From Pholis gunnellus (taxonomy: Eukaryota; Chordata; Actinopteri; Perciformes; Pholidae): a DNA stretch of 64,000 nt. The notes beneath the pieces were generated by a model that ran no database searches, was not told the origin of the DNA, and was given only the letters and a program-made list of their open reading frames with translations. The stretch spans positions 16,498,841-16,562,840 of the forward strand of contig OU342806.1 of the NCBI GenBank assembly GCA_910591455.2. Direction: 5' to 3'. The position numbers and the translations under genes are program-made. Below are positions 35,372 to 46,100 of the stretch, one piece after another. Each line of letters starts with the position of its first letter. The stretch's first letter is position 1.

Positions 35372-35667
35372 ATACTAACTTTTAAATCAGAAACTATAGG
35401 GGGAGGGGCTTTGGTCCAGCCTTAATCAGACGACCATATTACATTTTAGAAATAAGTTGTGTTCCAGGGAGTGTGGACGTCTTCTTCTGTTTTCCACAAA
35501 TGCACACCCATATTCCTAAAGAATCTTTAAACAGGAGTACTGTTCTGATTCAATGTTTACAACTTAACAGCTCCCCTTCAGTGACCCCTGCAGAAAACCC
35601 CAAAATGTCTAGCAGGTCAGGAAGTTTACAGAAAACAAAAGGGATCAATCATTTGACCTGTAAACGG

Positions 35668-35910
35668 TAGGACTGTCCTCGACCAAAGAAATTCCCAGTC
35701 GGCTAACGCTCATACGATGTTGATTTAATTGACAGATCTGTAAAAACTCCACAAAGACTCACACAAAAGCACGACTTCAAATCGTTTGTTTACCAGAGAT
35801 GTGTGATCATAAGATTCTTGTGAATAAGTCCATCATGAAAAACAACTAAAGGAATCTTAGTCGACTAAGACCAAAAAGACCAATTAGTTGACTAATCGGG
35901 TGCAGCCCTA
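35668..35910. mobile_element. Short hAT-like terminal-inverted-repeat element, copy 2
   Basis: It starts TAGGACTGTCCTCGACCAAA and ends GGGTGCAGCCCTA, with inner GTCGACTAA motifs. It shares CCTCGACCAAAG, CAAAAGCAC-like and TTTGTTTACCAGAGAT segments with the element at 1001-1252 in the same orientation. The flanking octamers match poorly, so the insertion looks old. Confidence 0.6.
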
Positions 35911-37319
35911 AGGAACAACCCTCCGGTTTGTAACACAGGCTTTCTGTTATAAACGTTTACCGCTACAAGATAACTCTAATGCCATCGTCTGGTTGTCTCT
36001 GTCTTTACGAAGCTCCCCCAGAGAAGACATCAAACCAACTGTTTTCTGTTCGACTGGGGTTTGCTGGGGTTACTGAAGGCGGAATTTAAAAAGGTGAATA
36101 CCACTCATTTTAACAACTGCCATATGTGATCTATTGAGGTCCAGTCTGCATTCACAGTCAGAAAATAAAATCGCTCTCTACAGAGGAGAGACTTTGGTCC
36201 AGACATTGCCTACAGTATGTAGTGCTGCAATGAACTACTTTCTTTCTGAGCTGCAGTGTGATCTGACCACTGAGGCTGCATCATTCCCAGACACTTTATT
36301 TGTATGGATGCTGACATGAGACTACATAGATTCACATGAAGATAGACCTGCTATATAAAGTATCTTGACTATGTAGTAGTATATACAATGGCTGCATTTA
36401 CTCGGCAACAATGGGATTTTGTTGCAACAGTGGCTTAGTAATCAGATCCTCATTTGTTGAGTCACAAAGTAGCACAGATGTCCTCAACAAAGAGGCTGCA
36501 TTTACACAGGTTCAGGAGAAGAATTTATTTGAACTCAGTGCAGCACATCTGATCATTTCTGGTTGTCTGTATATATTGAGGGACGTGAATTAGAGTCTGT
36601 GTAGCTTCCCGTGTGTCAGACAGCTAAAGGATGATCCGATCTGTGCGGTGTGTAATATCTAGTATATCTGGTCTTCCGTGCCTGTGTATTAAGTCTTAAA
36701 GTAAATCACATCCATATGTTTAATCCAGTGTGACCCAGATGTAATATGGTTTCATTACTGGCTCAACACCCAAGAAGTGAAATCAAATCTGTTTCACATG
36801 GGGTTGACTATATAGTTTTATCTGTTCCTGTAAAGTAACCGAAATACATGTACATACAGTATTGTGAAAAATATATATCAAGTATTGTCTGACAGTTTGC
36901 TCTATAAATGATACAAGTATTTATTCCAAATGCTATATTTTTTACCATATATAGTATACTTATGTATGCATGGACAAATATTCCAGTGATTGTGTTGGAG
37001 GGGAATTTGAATGATTGGAAATTATGCGGATTGTTCCCTGATGATGTGATTAATCAGCTTATCTTTGATTGGTTGAGTGGTGTAGTACATGTGTGATGTG
37101 GACGAGGTTTTGACTGTGTCATGTGCCCTTTAATGCTACCTTTGACATTTGTGGGGAAACTACATAGCAGATTCGACGCCGCCTAAAGCTATACAGGCAA
37201 CGTCTCCCTTGTTTGGATAAGTCTATGTACATGACAGAGTCAAATTTAAAAACATGTACCTCTCTGTAATATTCCTTGTACAACAGGCATATATGTTGCA
37301 AACCAGAGAACTACTTCTA

Positions 37320-37329
37320 AATAAATAAA
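37320..37329 (+). terminator. kank4: Candidate distal poly(A) signal for kank4
   Basis: Two overlapping AATAAA hexamers, followed within about 30 bases by a T-rich and GT-rich stretch, the arrangement expected at a cleavage site. Confidence 0.35.
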
Positions 37330-37975
37330 TATGAAGATTTAAGACTTATTTCATGTTGTTCTTGGTCATTTCCAACTGAAAACAGCAGCTACTGCCAATT
37401 GTGTATTTATTTTTCCTTTATTGCCAGTTATGATCAGTTATGATAGGCACAAAGTACTTTGATCCAAGTCAATGGTGTACAGTAGTGAGTATATAGTTGG
37501 GATGTAGTCATATAGATACAAGTTACTCATTTGTCCTTGAAGCTTAACTGTTATTTTGATACCAAATCTACATGTTAGACATGCAACTCAACATCATTTC
37601 CCATCAGGTAACTTAATGGCAGCCTCATCAACATTTACACAAAAATATGATCAGGTTACATCAGTGCTTTTAGCTTTAATAACAAGGGAAAAACAGAACC
37701 AAACGGTTGCTTGACGATGCTAATTTGCACGTGGGCCTCAGCTCCAAAGCCATTCTACAATGTAGTAAAAAGCAGTGACCAGAAGATGGTGGTATTACTC
37801 TGTGGTAAGAACACACTAACTGAGGGAGGACAAAGTCTCTTTATTATAAACAGGGATGATTGAGGATATTCTCAGACCTACCCAACTGAGAACTGCATCT
37901 CAGGCAGGATTTGGGGTAAAAATAATAATGATTGACAAACCATAAGCCCTTAATCATTAGTGAAAGAAGTATAAC

Positions 37976-38290
37976 GTTTACTTAAGTTAAAGAAGCAATA
38001 TCACACTATAGAAAGACTTCAAGTGCAGGTACAAGTCATATTTGTGAAAGTGAAAGAGCAGAACTTTTGGCAACAAATGTGTCAAAAGTAAAAGTACTCA
38101 TTATGCAAAATGGCCTCAGTCAGTGTTATACTATTACATTAGTGGCAGGGATGGATAGAGTATTAGAATATTGCACTCAAGTTAATGTAATGTTACTTTT
38201 AGGACATTTTACTCAAGGAACAGTACCTACTTGTGTAAAAATGTACTCAGTCAAAAGTAAAAGGTAGGTCAGTTAAAATGTACTCTGAGT
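37976..38290 (+). repeat. Dispersed repeat with AGTAAAAGTACTC motifs
   Basis: The segments TACTTAAGTTAAAGAAGCAA, TCAAAAGTAAAAGTACTCAT and TTATGCAAAATGGCC match a very common teleost interspersed repeat that I recall but cannot name. The boundaries are approximate. Confidence 0.5.
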
Positions 38291-38342
38291 AGATGTTACA
38301 GCGTTATGTTAAATGAGTACAACTGCTTTACAAAATAGACTG

Positions 38343-38498
38343 TCAACGTATAAAAACATCTTCAAGTCCATCAAGTCCTGATCTCCAAAAACAGCAGTAA
38401 GTTCCTTCTTCTCTATAAACGCACCTTGCAGCCTGTGCATAGAGCTGATGATCGAATATACTTATAGGCCGATATTTGCCTTCATAAGCGTTGCCTCG
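38343..38498 (-). CDS. Candidate terminal exon of the same unrecognised gene
   Basis: On the minus strand a pyrimidine-rich acceptor (CCGGCTAATCCTAG) is followed by an open frame in the phase required by the candidate exon at 38844-38997, 345 bases upstream. It runs 51 codons, starting RGNAYEGKYRPISIFDHQLY, to TGA at 38343-38345. An internal GTGCGT could be an alternative donor. Phase compatibility is the main support; identity is unknown. Confidence 0.22.
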   Translation of the reverse strand, partial: RGNAYEGKYRPISIFDHQLYAQAARCVYREEGTYCCFWRSGLDGLEDVFIR

Positions 38499-38843
38499 CT
38501 AGGATTAGCCGGAAAAGGAGACAATAACCAGACAAACAATGGCCAACAATAAATAAGAAGTCACCACGGCGGGTGAAATAGGCATTATAAGGCCACATGA
38601 ATGACATGACCTGCCACTTCTTTTATAATCAAAAGCATATTAAAACATCACCAAGACAAACAACACATATGTATATATGTGTAATATAACAATAATGTAA
38701 AATAATAAACAAAGGTATATTAAAGCAAAAGGAGAGCTGCACAGTTTTTACACACCAGCCGGGTAGAGCACGCACACAACGCCGGTTGTTGACGTTCTCA
38801 TCTGGAGAGTGTGTGCAAACAAAGTGTGTGTTGTTGTACTCAC

Positions 38844-38997
38844 CTGTCTGAAAGGCATCATGTGAGTCTTGAGCACCGCAAAGTCCTCCTCAATCTGCTC
38901 CAGGTCCTCCTGGACTCTCTGTCCTAATATAACCAGTCCTCCGGGCCTCTCTGTAAGCTGCTCTTCAAATCCAAATCCTTTTGAGCAGAAAGAGGCT
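38844..38997 (-). CDS. Candidate coding exon of an unrecognised gene
   Basis: Read on the minus strand, the acceptor GTGACTTCAG precedes a 154-base open stretch that ends at a strong donor, CAG|GTGAGT. The 51-residue translation is protein-like: it starts ASFCSKGFGFEEQLTERPGG and ends in an acidic, coiled-coil-like part, QEDLEQIEEDFAVLKTHMM. An in-frame TAA lies just upstream of the acceptor, so if real it is an internal or late exon needing exons to its right. I do not recognise the family. It could be a chance open frame, a decayed gene or a small lineage-specific gene. Confidence 0.3.
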
Positions 38998-39864
38998 CTG
39001 AAGTCACAACATTAGTTGAAAAACAAAAGTAAAAGTTCCTCAGTGAATGCTGAAATCATGGCTGGAGAATCCATCAGGAACATGTTAGCATTTAGCTTTG
39101 AGCCAGACCCAGCATGCACCTTTTCACAGCATCTTGGGTGCGTTTGATTTGGGAGACGAAACATACTGGCCGGGTGGTGCAACTAATCAGGTGGATGTAA
39201 CCTTTTTAACCGTACCGAGGTACAATACTACTCAAATAAATAGTATAAGTAAGCTACACAAAAAAGCAACTTTGTTGGAGTGACGACTAGATGTAATAAG
39301 GTCCATTCTACCACCACTCTTATTGGAGGTTTGATACCTAGAGAGCTTTTTATCCATCGGTCACACCAAATGAGTTAAAGGTGCAGCAGCGTAACAACTG
39401 GAAATACTAGATGTACATGGGCCACACTGTCTTTATTTCTGAATGGTAATTAGTCAATAATCTTGATGTCACAAATGACAATTGTTTCTGACGGTACAGC
39501 ATGAACTCTGCTTCAACATCAGTCCTCTGGAAAGCACTGAGCTCTCCACTTTCAGCTGCAGCAGCCAGTATAATGGACAATTAGGAGTACCTATCATTAG
39601 ATAACCTTGATCACTATGCCACGTTAACTGCTTGATTTCCTCAGGGACGGAAACACCCGCCATCCATAGACTTTGTATTCTTCTTTCTCAAGTATTTCTT
39701 TTGTTCGTGCCGTTGCCTGAGCACATTGAGGACTCAGATTTGACTGATTTGTATCTAATTAATTAGAGCTGTACGTTTGCTCTGTGATTTTCTCAGTGAC
39801 TGTCAAAGATTTGTCAGATTTTAAAGTCACATTATTTATAAAAACTAAACTGTTACATGAATAT

Positions 39865-40403
39865 CACCCATCCATCCATTTTCCTCCGCTTATCCGGGGT
39901 CGGGTCGCGGTGGCAGCAGGCCAAGCAGGCCAACATTTTCCAGCTCATACTGGGAGATATAATCCCTCCAGCGTGTTCTGGGTCTTCCCCGGGGTCTCCT
40001 CCCAGTTGGACGTGCCCGGAAAACCTCCAGTGGGAGGCGTCCAGGAGGCATCCTAATTCGACGCCCGAACCACCTCAGCTGACTCCTTTCGATGCGAAGG
40101 AGTAGCGGCTCGACTCCAAGTTCCCTCCTGATGTCCGAGCTCCTTACCCTATCTCTAAGGCTGAGCCACCCTACGGAGGAAACTCATTTAGGCCGCTTGT
40201 ACCCGCGACCTTGTCCTTTCGGTCACGACCCAGAGTTCGTGACCATAGGTTAGTGTAGGAACGTAGACCGACCAGTAAATTGAGAGCTTTGCCTTCCGGC
40301 TCAGCTCTCTCTTCACCAAGACGGTCCGGTGCTGCGCCTGCTTTACTGCTGCAGCCGCACCGATCCGCCTGTCGATCTCCCTCCTCGACTGCAGTTTATC
40401 ATG
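39865..40403 (-). mobile_element. Decayed non-LTR retrotransposon (LINE) 3' fragment
   Basis: The minus-strand frame 40409-40188 encodes the C-terminal part of a fish LINE reverse-transcriptase polyprotein, including VKRELSRKAKLSIYWSVYVP and LTYGHELWV. A premature TAA at 40188-40190 replaces the sense codon expected before MSFLRRVA, and more stops follow. The opposite end carries the CATCCATCCAT tail at about 39865. It is 5'-truncated and inactive. The clade is probably RTE/Rex-like but not certain. Confidence 0.75.
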
Positions 40404-41508
40404 GGTCATTTCTGCTTGATGAAATCTTATAAAGTTTTTAATTCTGAGTGATTCTTTTATATTCCCTTTTCATTCATACCAAAGTATATGAACAAAACAG
40501 ATGCAGCTGTAAGACACTTGGTATAAAACACAAAGTGTCCCAATAGAGCTGAACTGTACTATACCAGGGTAACTTATAAATATAAGCATGTATATGGAGT
40601 TTTTATAGGTTACATAAAAAATGTATTGCTGTTAAAAACACACTACCCAGATTTAAAATATTTTACAACGATACCAAAAACTTTATTGGAATGATTTGAT
40701 TGATAAAAGCAGAGTGAAAATCATTTGTTTTACAGGAAACAGATGGTCGTTAATCACAAACTGAGAGGAGAAGAGTGATTTGCTCTTAACTGAAGTGGAT
40801 GATGTGTTTTTGAGTTGTTCATGGCTGCAGTAATTACATAAACACACAATACACACTAGTGTTACACGCATAAACATGTGGACGCACAACACACACATAA
40901 TGAGGCAATTTTTTATTTCCCCTTCGCACACTTGGTAGTATTCCCATACTCTGAGAATTGTAAAAAGAGAGTATAATGAGTAAAAATGATGTTCTCTCCT
41001 CAACTCCTGTTTAGAAGTCAGGGGATTGTAAAGACGAAGGTTTAACAGGCTGGTTGCAAATCAGATTTGTGGTACTTCTGGGTCCGATCGCCCTCACCTG
41101 TCCCAGCAGGGAGAACATTTAATTAAATCTATTTCTCACATCTATGCAAAAACAACATCTGCAGCACAAAAGGGCAGACACATTTGTTTTGCTATTTTGG
41201 GGAATTTGCAACTTATATATGTTTATATTCCTGTTGCTGGCTGCCTCTGTGCAGAAACCATTTATGAAGGGAATAAGCCCATCACAGGGAGTGAAGAGTG
41301 AGCCCATTACAGGCATCCACTTTATGTGGTGTATGGATGCCCTCGAACTCAACTCACACTGGGCTCCTATGCCAGCCAATTACGCTGATATACGCGTGCT
41401 CATACCTGTGTGGTGTAAACCCGCACACATGCAAACACACACTAAGAGGCTAGCTTCTTATTTAACATGTGAATAACAGTAATTCCCTCATCATACAAGT
41501 GCTAAACT

Positions 41509-41510
<2 letters not shown>

Positions 41511-41542
<32 letters not shown>
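41511..41542. repeat. (CA)n microsatellite
   Basis: Alternating CA; further CA-rich sequence follows to about 42040. Confidence 0.9.
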
Positions 41543-41546
<4 letters not shown>

Positions 41547-42859
41547 TGCACGTATAGAGGAAGAGGGAGCAGAGCAGCAGGATGCACACACTCTCACACA
41601 CACACACACTTCCACACAAGTGCTGCTAATCTGAATTGCAGATGTTTTTTTGTGGCCTCCCTGTCTGCCAGCACCATGATGATGAGCCATTCTCGTTAGC
41701 ATGGAGAGTTTTAGCCGTACTTATCTGGTAATGGCACTTAGCCCATCAACTCCTCCTCTAGTGTGTTCCAGTGCACGCTTAAAAAAACACACAATGACAT
41801 GTTTTTATGCAGCTATACAGACAGACAGACATCCAGACAGACATACAAACACACACACGCACACAAACACAGCTGGATGGAAACCCATGCATATAGACAA
41901 AGAGAAGCACACTCAGGCAAACAGACACAAACATAAACAGGCAAATATTAATAACCACACACACACACACACACACCTAGACAGAAGACACACACTGAGA
42001 AACACACAAAGGCGCATACACACACAAACACACACAGGTGATATATCCCTTCTCCTCTGTCTGCCCCCATGGCTAATCTGTGCAACTTATTATCCAGGAG
42101 ATAATAGGAACTGTCATCCGTCAGGCAGAGAAGGGAGGAGGCAGAGGGGTGGCAGTGCGTTCATTGCATATTTAAACAGGAAGAGACTTTATTGCAATAA
42201 CTTCACAAGGCCAGATGTGGTGAATTAACCGAGCTGGCTCCTTTCACAAAGTCAAAACATCTTATCACTGCAACAAAAAGGTGCCACAGTGTGAAAGCAT
42301 CACAAAGGGAGGAGCAAAAAGTGCTGATAGAGGCAAATTAAATGGACCAAGAGAGAGACAGCAGGTGAGAGGGAAAATGTAGGGGCGGTGAAAGGTAGAA
42401 GGAGACACTGAGTGTTAATTTGCTTTTAACAATCACATTTTATTGCAATGGTTGTGAAACACTTCAAATGTTAATTCTGTGAAATTGTTCAAACACAGGA
42501 GCGCCATAAACTGGCATCTCCTCTGCAACGCTCTCAGAGGCAACACAAAGGCAGAGAGGAAGGTAATGAGAGAGAGATGAAGAAATAATGAAACGGGGGA
42601 AGAGGGGAGACAATAATGAAGAATGATTAAAAGGAATTACTACAGCAAACATAAGCACATACTTTGCTTTATGTCACTTTACATTACAGAAAGTGCTGTG
42701 CCCTGAAAACAAAGTGGATCTTTCTTGGATGAAAGAGCAAAGCAGATTGCCAGCCTTTCTGGGTTTCAGAGTGTTGCAATTACTGTTTTAATGGCAATAA
42801 AATTAGTGTAGTGGGCGCCTTCAGCCAGCAGGGGCAGCAGAGCATGAAACTGTGTGTTG

Positions 42860-43160
42860 TTGTGCCGGGCGAAGCACAGTAAGGAAGGACCCAAATGCAA
42901 ACTCAGACAGGCTGATACAAAGAAAATACTTTAATAAAGAAAAAACCTGTATAAATATTGAGTGAGTAATGGGGAAGTGGGAGCAGGTGAGCAGAAGGGC
43001 TAACGAGGGACAGGTGAAAGTAATCAGGGCCGCACAGACATTCAAAACTGGCGGGAAAATACACACGCGAGAAGGGACCAGAATACGAGAGGAGAGGAGA
43101 CCTACAAAATGAAACAGGAAACACTTAACATGAATGAATGACACGAAACAACAAAACAAG
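42860..43160. repeat. Possible dispersed repeat
   Basis: The layout GGACCCAAATGCAAACTCAGACAG..., AATACTTTAATAAAG, GAGGGACAGGTG and AAAATGAAACAGGAAACAC resembles an interspersed repeat of fish that I recall but cannot name. No second copy lies in this window to confirm it. Confidence 0.35.
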
Positions 43161-46100
43161 AGTGCCGCTGATGTAAACAGTGTAATGCTCGAAGGAAAAA
43201 GACATTCCTCTAACAGCTGAAAAGAACAAAGCCCAGTTGTGGTTGATGGTGAAAGAGCTCAATCTCAGCAAACAAAAGTAGCCCGTTACATCGATGCAAA
43301 ATGTTTTAAATAGGCAGTGTCCATTAGCATTCATCTGAAGTCATGTTTCTGGGCCCATAACGAATGGCTTTGTTTTTTCCTAAATTCTCCTCTATGTTCA
43401 GCTACTCGACGACTTTGTCTGTTTTTGGTGCGGGCAGTAAAACTATATTTTTAAAGAAATAATCAACAGTGCTCTCATTTCAATTAACAAATCACTATCA
43501 TTCTTACTATAAATTATGTTAAAATAATGCAAATTCATTCTACCTTTTATAAATGTGCTCATAAAACAGGACTGTTGTGTCGAGAGAGGAGGCGATGACC
43601 GGACTAAGGTCAGCTTTGCTTTTCCAAAATAATTTCATAAGTAGAGTTGTCATGACAGGCTCCCAAAATATTTTATTCATTTTTAAGTGGCAGGTGGAGA
43701 GTGAAGATTGTCTGCACTCAGCTACCTGGATGCCCCAGTAACTCCAAATGTTCACTAATAGAGTCCGACATTAACTCCATTTAGCACAGGGGAGGAAAAT
43801 AGTCAGAGGGAAAGGTGGTGGAGTGAGTGAGTACTGAAAGTGGATTGTTGGAGGTTTCTTCCTCTTGCTGGAATGAATCGGAAACAACATAAAATGATTG
43901 GTTGAAGTTAGGAAAGCATCTCTTAAAATTGCTACGACATGTGCAACATCAAGTGCGATAGTAGAACATAACAACATAGAACGTTTTTAGTTTAGGGGAA
44001 TATTTCCACCTATTTATGCTCAAAGTCTGATGTTTAAGAAAAGAGGGAAAAGCAACCACATCATTCACACAATTGCAATCTTTGTTTTAGTTTGTTTTAG
44101 GCACACTGCCTTCTTCAGGATGACGGTCATAACAGACATATTTGCAAAGACAGGTGTATCAAAACAGAGTTTTCAAGGCAACCAATTAACCTGAACATAG
44201 AAACATAGAACAAAGAGAGGTTTAACAGCCTCTAGCTAGATCTTGGACATGATGTTGGAGGCCTTCCTTGTCTATATCTATGGACTCTGTTTCTATGTTC
44301 AGTGGATTGCCCCGAGCACTCTGACTTCAAACACCTATCTGTGGCTCTACATCAGTTGACTGATGAATTTAGAATTTCTAACATTTCTATTTCAACCCTC
44401 TGAAAACTGCTCACGCATTAACTTCTATACACTTTACCAATAAAAGTTGGAATGAAAGAGAAAGATGCAAGTTTAGACTCAAAGGGAGAGCCTGAAATAT
44501 GCTTCAGTCTGCTGAGACCTACAACCCTGACGTACAGAGTACAGCCCATAACACCATAACCCTTTGATCGACCACGACTCCCTCAGTTATCCTGAATCTT
44601 CAATGACACCCTTGACTTCTGTAACGCCCGGGGAGATGACAGCGCAGGGACCTAGTCAGGTTGAATCTTCAATGAAGAGCAACGGCAACTCTGCAACAAT
44701 GGGCAGACCAAAGAGCGGCCATATCCTCAGCCGGCTCTCCCCGCCGGCTCATCCATCAAACCCCCAGTGAACTGTCAGTCCTTTAAAGTCCCCGGGGACC
44801 ACACACATCCCCCAGTCGAAACTGTAACTGTAATTTTTCTTCCCCTTTGGTTACACTGTCAGCCCAGTTTACTCTCACACTCCGGTTCCGTTTCTCCTGC
44901 CCTTCACTGGAACTTGTCAGGTCTTTTATTTTATCCATCATCAAATCTTGAATGACTTCTTCGAACTTCAAAGTTCAAGCTAACGCAGCAATGTTTGATT
45001 ACATGAATTGCAAGACAGGTGTGTGAGTGAGTGAATCATGTGCTCTGCTGAAGAGACCGCAGCTTTAGGGAAGAAGCCCTCAAAACAAAATAATAAAAGA
45101 TATATCAGTACTATTTACTCATCATTGACTTAAAGTTTGTTCATTTTTTTCTTCAAGGCCAAAGCCCAGTAATCTGTAATTATATCAAATAAAAGACAGG
45201 TGTGCTGCCTCTGAGTAAATTGATTCATTAATAAATAAATGAAAGTATAGAAATTAGAAGATATAAAAGTACATTTTGAGGTTCCTCGCCTAAAACAGTT
45301 CCAAAGATAAACCTGGCATGACAGACTTTTTTCTTTTCAAGGGTCTAAGGATAGATTGTAAAACCCTGTGAGAAAAACTGCACTGAACTAAACAGACAGG
45401 CAACAGCCAGAAACACATTTTGTGTGGGCGGGTTGGGGAGCGTTGCCATGTTTCAAAGCTGAAGCTGCAACATATTTACTTTAATACTGAACTTTATAAT
45501 GGCATGTCAAGACATTATAGTGAAATGGCAGATAGACAATTTCTAAATACATTTTGCCCAACCTCATAAGATAGCTTGTTTTTCATTTACATTTAGTTTC
45601 TCAGTACCAGTTGTAAAGAGACTGCACACACAGAGTTACTCTACCTTAACAAAGTGCTTTAAAATGTTCCTCTCATTTGTCATGCAAGGTACTGGCTTAC
45701 CCATCAGTAGCAACTTGTATTTTGCTTTGTTACAATAATTTATTTTACATTAATCAAATGTCAAAAATATTTGTGTCATACTTATGGCAGGTAGCAGATG
45801 CTACCTTGGCTTACAGTTTTACACAAAGGACAATTTACCCTTTAAGTCAATCAAAAGCTTGTGAACACAAACACTTATCTCGTTATCTGCATGACCTGCA
45901 GAGTCCAGATGTACCACAGACAGACAAATAGGTTGGACAGTTTTTATAAATTTAATATATCAATATATAGAGATATTTATCAACAGCTTGATTTCATAGA
46001 AACGTGATCGAGACCATTTTGGCATACAGTACAGATATTCCATGTAAGTACAGAAGTTGCTAAGTTTTAAACTCCCCCCACCCCGTCCCTCACCAACCCG

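Larger units (their letters stand above)
33876..37345 (+). other. kank4: Probable kank4 3'UTR and 3' flank
   Basis: The sequence after the stop is AT-rich and non-coding. Poly(A) signal candidates are AATAAA at 35366-35371 and overlapping AATAAA copies at 37320-37329, the latter followed by a T/GT-rich stretch. The region includes a 34-base G run (34259-34292), a (CT)n tract (35016-35054) and a short TIR element (35668-35910). The true 3' end cannot be fixed from sequence alone; the second signal would give a UTR of about 3.4 kb. Confidence 0.45.
37346..45929. other. Intergenic region between kank4 and lrp8
   Basis: It holds a dispersed repeat (37976-38290), a two-exon candidate coding unit on the minus strand (38343-38997), a decayed LINE 3' fragment (39865-40403), CA-rich tracts (41511-41542 and around 41960) and a possible dispersed repeat (42860-43160). 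A pair of short open frames on opposite strands near 44564-44971 resembles no family I know. I recognised no SPC24-like exon here, although that gene lies between LDLR and KANK2 in human. Confidence 0.55.

Noticed and set aside
44195..44310. Inverted repeat around GAAACATAGAAC and GTTTCTATGTTC
   Set aside because: The arms are short and AT-rich with no flanking duplication; a chance hairpin is the simpler reading.
37346..45929. Search for SPC24, which lies between LDLR and KANK2 in human
   Set aside because: No plus-strand exon resembling SPC24 was recognised, and the candidate exons here are on the minus strand with no similarity I could see.
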